Assembly: GCA_964400675.1 (NCBI GenBank)
Contig: CAYNVO010000002.1
Span: 248,001 to 312,000 of the forward strand
DNA length: 64,000 bases
Direction of reading: 5' to 3'
Origin: 9FT-COMBO-48-23 sp964400675
GTDB lineage: Bacteria; Chloroflexota; Dehalococcoidia; GIF9; UBA5629
Notes under the pieces: model-generated
What the model saw: only the letters and a program-made list of their open reading frames with translations
The model's database searches: none
Told to the model about the DNA's origin: nothing
Translations under genes and position numbers: made by a program
In this document: positions 59,249 to 64,000 of the stretch, piece by piece
Layout: every line of letters begins with the position of its first letter
Position numbering within the stretch: position 1 is the stretch's first letter

Positions 59249-59878
59249 CTATTTTGCTCCGGTGTATAGCACTGCCAGTATTCTGGTTTTGGTGTTGGTG
59301 GCGGATTTGACCAGGTGGGGCTGGGTGGAATCGTAGTAAACGGCGTCGCCGGGCTTGAGGAACTCGACTTTATCTCCGACTTGGACTTTCATTTCACCTT
59401 CGAGGACGAAAAGGAACTCCTGCCCGTCATGGGAGGAGAACTCCTCGGCTTCTGTGGGCATAAGGGTTACGATAAATGGCTCCATCATGCGGTTGGCTTT
59501 TTCCGGAGCCAGCGATTCGTATGAGTAGCCGTATTCCTCGCCTTTCTTTTTTCCGTACCTTGCCACAGATTGCCCCTGACCCTTGCGAACCACGGTCATG
59601 GGTTTATCAACGCCGGGGGAGATGAAATAGCCCATCTTCATGTCCAGCGCCTTGCCTAACCTGATTAGCTGACCGAGAGGCGGCGCTATTTCAGTTGACT
59701 CTATGCGTTTCAATGTAGCCACGTCAATACCGGTGCGGCTGCTGATGTCTTCAAGGGTTAAGCCGCGCATTTCACGGGCTGTTCTAATCCGTTCACCTAG
59801 AGATTCTTTTTCCTTTTTTTTCGCCCCGGCAGGCGCCAGGCGGGAGGCATCGGTAAGAAAATCTTCGTGTTTTTTCAT
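59249..59878 (-). CDS. XRE-family regulator with C-terminal cupin domain
   Basis: 209 residues from ATG 59878, chosen because AGGAGG lies six bases upstream. An N-terminal lysine-rich head, HTH domain about 30-85 (LGERIRTAREMRGLTLEDISSRTGIDVATLKRIE), and a cupin domain about 125-205 with EFLFVLEGEMKVQVGDKVEFLKPGDAVYYDS. This form binds a small ligand in the cupin and controls nearby metabolism genes. It lies 10 bases downstream of the acyl-CoA dehydrogenase on the same strand, so both are one transcript and it may regulate that operon. Confidence 0.9.
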   Translation of the reverse strand: MKKHEDFLTDASRLAPAGAKKKEKESLGERIRTAREMRGLTLEDISSRTGIDVATLKRIESTEIAPPLGQLIRLGKALDMKMGYFISPGVDKPMTVVRKGQGQSVARYGKKKGEEYGYSYESLAPEKANRMMEPFIVTLMPTEAEEFSSHDGQEFLFVLEGEMKVQVGDKVEFLKPGDAVYYDSTQPHLVKSATNTKTRILAVLYTGAK

Positions 59879-59888
59879 AGTCTTCCTC

Positions 59889-61052
59889 CTAGATTGCCCT
59901 TCCTGCCACACCGATATGGCGAGCAATAACGATGCGAAGTATCTCCGATGTACCCTCTCCTATTTCGAGAAGACGCTGGTCCCGGTAAAACCTTTCTATA
60001 CGGAAGTCTTTCATCAAGCCGTAGCCGCCGTGAAGCTGCAATGCCTGGTGAACACAACGGTGCATGATTTCCGAGCAGTACAGCTTAGCCATGGCTGCCT
60101 CTCTGGTTATGGGGAGGTCTTTTTCCCGCATCCAGCAGACTTTGTAGAGGAAAGTCCGGGCAAGCTCGATTTCAAGCGCCATGTCCGCCAGCTTGAAGGC
60201 GTTGACCTGGAAGGAGCTTATAGGACGACCGAACTGTATTCGCGAATTGGCATATTCTAGGGCTATCTCGAAGGCTCCCTGCGAGCCGCCAAGCCCCATG
60301 GCAGCTATGCTCAGTCGTCCGCCATCCAGTGTGGCTAGCATCTGGTGAAAGCCATCGCCTATTTTCCCCAGTAGATTTTCTTTGGGCACGGTGCAGTCAT
60401 CGAAGAAGAGCTCACCGGTATTGGATGACCGCCACATCATCTTGCCTTTCATTTCCTTGGCGGTGAAGCCGGGGGCGTCTTTAGGGACGATGAAGCAACT
60501 GAGCTCGGCATATCCGCCTTCCCGCTTGCCGGTTACAGCCTGGACGACGACAACGCCGGTCAGCGGACAGGCGGCATTGGTGATGAAGATTTTTCTGCCG
60601 TTGATAACCCAGCGGTCTCCCTTGAGTTTGGCTGTAGTTCGAGAGCTGCCGGCATCAGAGCCGGCTTCGGGCTCGGTGAGACCGAATGCTGCCAGGTGCT
60701 TTCCCGAGCAAAGCCCGGGAAGCCATTCCTGTTTCTGTTTCTCGTTGCCGAAATAATAGATAGGACCTATGCCCAGTGAGTTCCCGGCGGCGATGGTGGC
60801 GGCGTGGGAGCCATCCACCCTGGCCAGCTCCTCCACCACGATGATATAGGATATGTATCCCATGTTCGAGCCGCCGTATTTCTCGGGGACGAAGCAGCCC
60901 AGTAATCCCAACTCAGCCATTTTTTGCGTTAGCTTGACGGAGAACTGCTCTTTTTCGTCCAGCTCTCGGGCAACCGGGGCTATTTCTCTCTCGGCGAAAT
61001 CCCGGACCGCCTGGCGTGTTAGCTTTTGTTCCTCGGTTAGCTCGAAATCCAT
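59889..61052 (-). CDS. Acyl-CoA dehydrogenase
   Basis: 387 residues from ATG 61052 (GGGGAGG six bases upstream). Classical acyl-CoA dehydrogenase: MDFELTEEQKLTRQAVRDFAEREIAP, LTEPEAGSDAGSSRTTAK (FAD/substrate), W-INGRKIFITNA, LDGGRLSIAAMGLG, and the C-terminal LHGGYGLMKDFRIERFYRDQRLLEIGEGTSEI with its catalytic glutamate region. It oxidises short- to medium-chain or branched acyl-CoA and passes electrons to ETF; no ETF gene is in this window. Confidence 0.95.
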   Translation of the reverse strand: MDFELTEEQKLTRQAVRDFAEREIAPVARELDEKEQFSVKLTQKMAELGLLGCFVPEKYGGSNMGYISYIIVVEELARVDGSHAATIAAGNSLGIGPIYYFGNEKQKQEWLPGLCSGKHLAAFGLTEPEAGSDAGSSRTTAKLKGDRWVINGRKIFITNAACPLTGVVVVQAVTGKREGGYAELSCFIVPKDAPGFTAKEMKGKMMWRSSNTGELFFDDCTVPKENLLGKIGDGFHQMLATLDGGRLSIAAMGLGGSQGAFEIALEYANSRIQFGRPISSFQVNAFKLADMALEIELARTFLYKVCWMREKDLPITREAAMAKLYCSEIMHRCVHQALQLHGGYGLMKDFRIERFYRDQRLLEIGEGTSEILRIVIARHIGVAGRAI

Positions 61053-61074
61053 GGTGTGCCTCCCCTAGGACTCC

Positions 61075-61190
61075 CCTGTCATTCTTACCCTGCACTAAGT
61101 AGAGATAAGGATCTCATGGTACTCCTCCCTCAGGGATTCTTCGCTGTGCTCAGAATGACATTAGGCGAAGAATCTCAAGACTCCCCTTAG
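61075..61190. repeat. Cluster of TCATTCT.../GATTCTTCGCT...AGAATGACA elements
   Basis: Between the aminotransferase and the acyl-CoA dehydrogenase. TGTCATTCTTACCCTGCAC at 61078, GGGATTCTTCGCTGTGCTCAG with AGAATGACA at 61134-61161, and GCGAAGAATCTCAAGA at 61166. Head-to-head fragments like those at 41764-41860. Confidence 0.65.
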
Positions 61191-61197
61191 TGAGTTT

Positions 61198-62397
61198 TTA
61201 TTTCTTGCTGTGCTTTTTGACAAACCTGCCCATTCTTTTCAGGGTTTCTTCGATATCGGTCAGGGCAGTGGCGTAGCAGCAGCGTAGGTAGCCTTCGCCG
61301 CACTGGCCGAAAGCCGTGCCGGGGACTACAGCCACCTTTTCTTCCCATAGCAGCTTTTCAGCGAACTCTTCTGAGGTCATGCCGGTTACTTTTATTGAGG
61401 GGAAGGCGTAAAAGGCGCCTCGCGGCTCGAAGCAGGACAAGCCGATGTCTCTGAACCCCTTAACGATGATTCGGCGCCGCCGGTCATAGTCTCTGACCAT
61501 GGCTTCTACCTCGTCGTCGTCAGCCTTTAAAGCTTCAAGGGCTGCCATCTGTCCCATTATGGGAGCGCATAGCATGGTGTACTGGTGAATCTTGGTCATG
61601 GCTCCGATAATTTCCTTGTTGGAGGCGGCATAGCCGATTCTCCACCCGGTCATGGCATAGGCTTTGGAAAATCCGTTTAACATTATGGTGCGTTCTCTCA
61701 TGCCCGGTAGAGTGGCGAGGCAGGTATGCTCCACGCCATAGACCAGTCGGTCGTAGACCTCATCTGAGATAACCAGGAGATTATACCGCTTAGCCAGCTC
61801 GGCGATTTGGGTCAGCCCTTCTTTTGACAGAACGGCGCCGGTGGGGTTGGAGGGGTAGCCGAGCAGAATAGCTTTTGTCTTCTGTGTAATACGCGGCTCT
61901 ATAGCACTGGCGGTTATTTCAAAATTGTTCTCCTCGGTGGTGGGTACCCGGACCGGTATGCCGCCGGCAAGGCTAACGGAAGCGGGATAAGCGACATAGC
62001 AGGGGTCGGGCATGATGACTTCATCGCCCGGGTTGAGTATGGCTCTCATGGCAAGGTCGAGGCCTTCGCTGACGCCGACGGTGATGAGTATTTCATCATC
62101 GGGGTCATAGGTCAGCCCGAAGCGGGAATCGAGGTGTCTGGCTAATTCCGCCCTTAGCTCAGGCGTACCTTTGTTGGAGGTGTACATGGTGTAGCCTTTT
62201 TCCAGAGAGTAGATGGCGGCTTCACAGATATGCCACGGGGTGACGAAGTCAGGCTCGCCGACGCCGAGGGAAATCACACCCTCTATAGAAGAGAGCAAAT
62301 CAAAGAACTTCCTGATACCCGAAGGTGGGATTGCCTTCACCATTTCGGATATGTAGCTTTGAGATAGCTTAATATTACTCGACACACTCTTGGACAC
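61198..62397 (-). CDS. Class I/II pyridoxal-phosphate aminotransferase
   Basis: 399 residues from GTG 62397 with AGGAGG five bases upstream. Fold-type I features: LGVGEPDFVTPWHICEAA, YTSNKGTPELRAELARHL, LGYPSNPTGAVLS, the VISDEVYDRLVYG aspartate and the PLP lysine in NGFSKAYAMTGWRIGY (about K243), then the arginine in GEGYLRCCYA. It transaminates aspartate, an aromatic or an unusual amino acid; the exact substrate is unclear. It is 39 bases downstream of the Lrp/AsnC gene and probably controlled by it. Confidence 0.93.
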   Translation of the reverse strand: MSKSVSSNIKLSQSYISEMVKAIPPSGIRKFFDLLSSIEGVISLGVGEPDFVTPWHICEAAIYSLEKGYTMYTSNKGTPELRAELARHLDSRFGLTYDPDDEILITVGVSEGLDLAMRAILNPGDEVIMPDPCYVAYPASVSLAGGIPVRVPTTEENNFEITASAIEPRITQKTKAILLGYPSNPTGAVLSKEGLTQIAELAKRYNLLVISDEVYDRLVYGVEHTCLATLPGMRERTIMLNGFSKAYAMTGWRIGYAASNKEIIGAMTKIHQYTMLCAPIMGQMAALEALKADDDEVEAMVRDYDRRRRIIVKGFRDIGLSCFEPRGAFYAFPSIKVTGMTSEEFAEKLLWEEKVAVVPGTAFGQCGEGYLRCCYATALTDIEETLKRMGRFVKKHSKK

Positions 62398-62436
62398 AGG
62401 AGCCTCCTGTCTGTGGAGCAGATAGTGGAATTGCGT

Positions 62437-62916
62437 TTACGGGGTTATGGGCAGGCGCTTGTTACCTTCCCCGCCCTCAAATATTTCGCCGTCCTCCTTA
62501 TATTTTTTCAGGATAAAATGAGTAACAGTTCCCTGCACTGTTTCCAGGGGCGCAAGCTTTTCTGATACAAAGACGGCGATTTCTTGCATGGTTTTGCTGG
62601 CTACCAGTACTGCTATGTCATAGGCGCCGGAGGCGAGATAGACGGAGCGAGCTTCGCGAAAGCGATAAATGCGTTCGGCTATGGAGTCGAAGCCGACATT
62701 ACGCTGCGGGACGACCTTGATCTCGACAAGTGCCATTACCTCATCTTTGCCCAGTTTAGACCAATCAATTACAGTTTTATATTTCAATATAGTATGGTCT
62801 GCTTCGGCTTTTTTGATAGCCTTTTTTACATCGGCGACCGGTGTGCCGGTCATGGTTGAAATTTGTTCCGGAGTCAGTCGGGCGTCTTTTTCCAGAGCTT
62901 CGAGAATCTTTTTCAT
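62437..62916 (-). CDS. Lrp/AsnC family transcriptional regulator
   Basis: 159 residues. N-terminal winged helix (DARLTPEQISTMTGTPVADVKKAIKKAEADHTIL) and a C-terminal RAM domain (about 68-145: EVMALVEIKVVPQR, YLASGAYDIAVLVASKTMQEI). Senses an amino acid and regulates amino acid metabolism genes. The ATG follows GGGAG. Directly precedes the aminotransferase, which is the obvious target. Confidence 0.92.
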   Translation of the reverse strand: MKKILEALEKDARLTPEQISTMTGTPVADVKKAIKKAEADHTILKYKTVIDWSKLGKDEVMALVEIKVVPQRNVGFDSIAERIYRFREARSVYLASGAYDIAVLVASKTMQEIAVFVSEKLAPLETVQGTVTHFILKKYKEDGEIFEGGEGNKRLPITP

Positions 62917-62931
62917 GTCACTCCCTCACCT

Positions 62932-63150
62932 TTAATTAATAAGCCACCATTGGTCTTGAGCCTCATTATAGCAGAGTTCGAAGAGCTTCTCATCTTCGGT
63001 GGTCACCTCGAAAAATCTTTTGCCCGGCTCCAGCCACTCCTTCTCTATCCGCGATATCTTGTGTTCTTTATCCTGCCAGAGGAAGGTTATTGGTCGCTGA
63101 GCGTACGTATGGCCTGAGTAGCAGGTTACTTTTATTTTGTTCAACCCCAT
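62932..63150 (-). CDS. Small conserved protein of unknown function, 72 residues
   Basis: 72 residues from ATG 63150; a TTG two codons later (63144) is equally possible, because the upstream DNA is a repeat-like hairpin (CCCTCCCC...GGGGAGGG at 63162-63189) that supplies a purine-rich ribosome site by chance. The sequence has a beta-rich pattern KVTCYSGHTYAQRPITFLWQ, IEKEWLEPGKRFFEV and a WWLIN end. I know similar short proteins in Dehalococcoidia but no function. Directly upstream of the Lrp/AsnC gene on the same strand. Confidence 0.7.
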   Translation of the reverse strand: MGLNKIKVTCYSGHTYAQRPITFLWQDKEHKISRIEKEWLEPGKRFFEVTTEDEKLFELCYNEAQDQWWLIN

Positions 63151-63161
63151 CCCCTTTGTCC

Positions 63162-63189
63162 CCCTCCCCTTCAAAGAGGATGGGGAGGG
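63162..63189. repeat. Inverted repeat CCCTCCCC...GGGGAGGG
   Basis: Perfect 8-bp arms (63162-63169 and 63182-63189) with a 12-base loop, downstream of gatA and just upstream of the small protein gene. It might end gatA transcription, though no clear T-run follows. Confidence 0.6.
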
Positions 63190-63231
63190 AATATTATCTG
63201 GATGGGCTGCGCCCCTCCAGAACACCCCTTT

Positions 63232-64000
63232 CTAAACGGGTGGTTTTCTTATGTGCCAGTCGGTGGACTGCTCGTAGGCGAAGGCGATGCGAAGTATGGT
63301 TTCTTCGTCGAAGGGCTTGCCTATAATCTGCATGCCTACGGGTAAATTATCGGCGAAACCGGCGGGGACGGAGATTGCCGGTAAGCCGGCGATGTTTATG
63401 GGCAAGGTGCAAACATCGCTGAGATACATTTGTACGGGGTCGTCCACCTTTTCACCGAGCTTGAATGGCACCGTGGGCGATGTCGGGGTGACTAGAGCAT
63501 CGTATTTCTGGAAAGCCTGGTCGAATTCCCTTCTTATTAAGGTGCGGACCTTTTGAGCTTTAAGATAGTAAGCATCATAGTAGCCGGCTGACAGAGCGTA
63601 GGTCCCCAGCATGATACGTCTTTTGACTTCGGAGCCGAAGCCGAACTGCTTTGTCTTCTCCATAGCTTCCCACATATTATTGGTGTCCTGATAGGAGAAG
63701 CCGTACTTTACGCCGTCGTATCTGGCAAGGTTCGCTGAAGCCTCAGAAGGGGCTATGATGTAATATACGGCAAGTGCATATTTGGTGAGGGACAATGAGG
63801 CATCCCGGTCCACTTTAGCTCCCAGCTCCTCGAGCTTTCTTATGGCTGCTTCCATGCTGGCTCTTACTTCTTTTTGCATGCCATCGACAAAGTATTCTTT
63901 GGGGATGCCCAGGCGCAGCTTTTTAATGTCCGGAGTCAATGATTTGGTGTAGTCGGGAATGGGATGGGGAGCTGATGTGGAATCTCTGGGGTCATGACCG
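63232..64000 (-). CDS. gatA: Glutamyl/aspartyl-tRNA amidotransferase subunit A, C-terminal part
   Basis: The frame stays open to the window edge, covering about 256 codons of the 3' part; an internal methionine at 63939 is not the start. Amidase-family GatA features: RDSTSAPHPIPDYTKS, GIPKEYFVDGM, KRRIMLGTYALSAGYYDAYY, YDALVTPTSPTVPF and DVCTLPINIAGLPAISVPAG, and a C-terminal GMQIIGKPFDEETILRIAFAYEQ. GatCAB makes Gln-tRNA or Asn-tRNA from the mischarged form. The catalytic Ser-cisSer-Lys part lies beyond the edge. Confidence 0.95.
   Translation of the reverse strand, partial: GHDPRDSTSAPHPIPDYTKSLTPDIKKLRLGIPKEYFVDGMQKEVRASMEAAIRKLEELGAKVDRDASLSLTKYALAVYYIIAPSEASANLARYDGVKYGFSYQDTNNMWEAMEKTKQFGFGSEVKRRIMLGTYALSAGYYDAYYLKAQKVRTLIRREFDQAFQKYDALVTPTSPTVPFKLGEKVDDPVQMYLSDVCTLPINIAGLPAISVPAGFADNLPVGMQIIGKPFDEETILRIAFAYEQSTDWHIRKPPV

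Noticed and set aside
63151..63225. N-terminal extension of the small protein upstream of the Lrp gene
   Set aside because: The extension is translated intergenic repeat (CCCTCCCC...GGGGAGGG) and lacks protein-like sequence.
1..64000. tRNA or rRNA genes
   Set aside because: I scanned the intergenic gaps on both strands for T-arm-like GTTCGAATC patterns and for rRNA-like stretches and saw none; most gaps are too short.

Overview
This is a chromosomal window from a mesophilic bacterium of moderate GC content. No rRNA, tRNA, CRISPR array or complete insertion sequence was seen. My best placement is Chloroflexota, class Dehalococcoidia. This is inference from gene style: a 62-residue four-cysteine ribosomal protein L28, an argJ-argB-argD-argG-argH-rpe run, a RecG with a long N-terminal extension, an XRE-cupin regulator beside an acyl-CoA dehydrogenase, and intergenic inverted repeats of the TCATTCTGAG...GAAGAATCT type.

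Layout. 1-3.5 kb (minus strand): a signalling operon with an excisionase-type HTH fused to a receiver domain, a lone receiver, a receiver-HD-GYP phosphodiesterase and a multi-PAS protein cut by the window edge. It has a clear sigma70-type promoter and three 10-bp iterons upstream. 3.9-10.1 kb (minus): a site-2-type protease, a C_GCAxxG_C_C protein, an anchored protein of unknown function, and a tightly overlapping operon of lysine 2,3-aminomutase, two ATP-grasp ligases and a GNAT acetyltransferase. 10.3-16.3 kb (plus): a two-domain lipoprotein, a pyruvate-kinase C-domain protein, an amino acid permease flanked by 21-bp direct repeats, an SDR, a steroid-5-alpha-reductase-like membrane protein and a haloalkane dehalogenase. 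16.4-18.2 kb (minus): a membrane methyltransferase, YjbQ and a DUF1847 protein. 18.4-26.7 kb (plus): mutS, then an AT-rich insert holding a four-helix membrane protein and an OLD-family ATPase/TOPRIM nuclease with its own promoter, then zinc-ribbon, HEAT-repeat and membrane proteins. 26.9-28.8 kb (minus): a deacetylase-like/esterase fusion.

29-44 kb (plus) is the housekeeping core: argJBDGH, rpe, rpmB (opposite strand), a FakA-like DAK2 protein, recG, argS, trpS, an inositol-monophosphatase-like enzyme and a tandem flavodoxin-fold protein. 45.4-54.2 kb: a PAS4-GGDEF cyclase, DegV/FakB, a medium-chain dehydrogenase with a doubled zinc lobe (minus), mutS2 and a DUF1254 lipoprotein. 54.3-64 kb (minus): a cupin gene remnant, a MarR-HlyD-HlyD-MFS efflux operon, XRE-cupin with acyl-CoA dehydrogenase, an aminotransferase with an Lrp/AsnC regulator, a small conserved protein and the 3' part of gatA.

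How the parts may work together: both making (GGDEF) and breaking (HD-GYP) of cyclic di-GMP are encoded. FakA-like and FakB-like proteins suggest exogenous fatty acid use. MutS and MutS2 are both present. The least conventional units are the aminomutase/ATP-grasp/GNAT operon, which may make a beta-lysine conjugate, and the OLD-nuclease insert, which may be a defence module.
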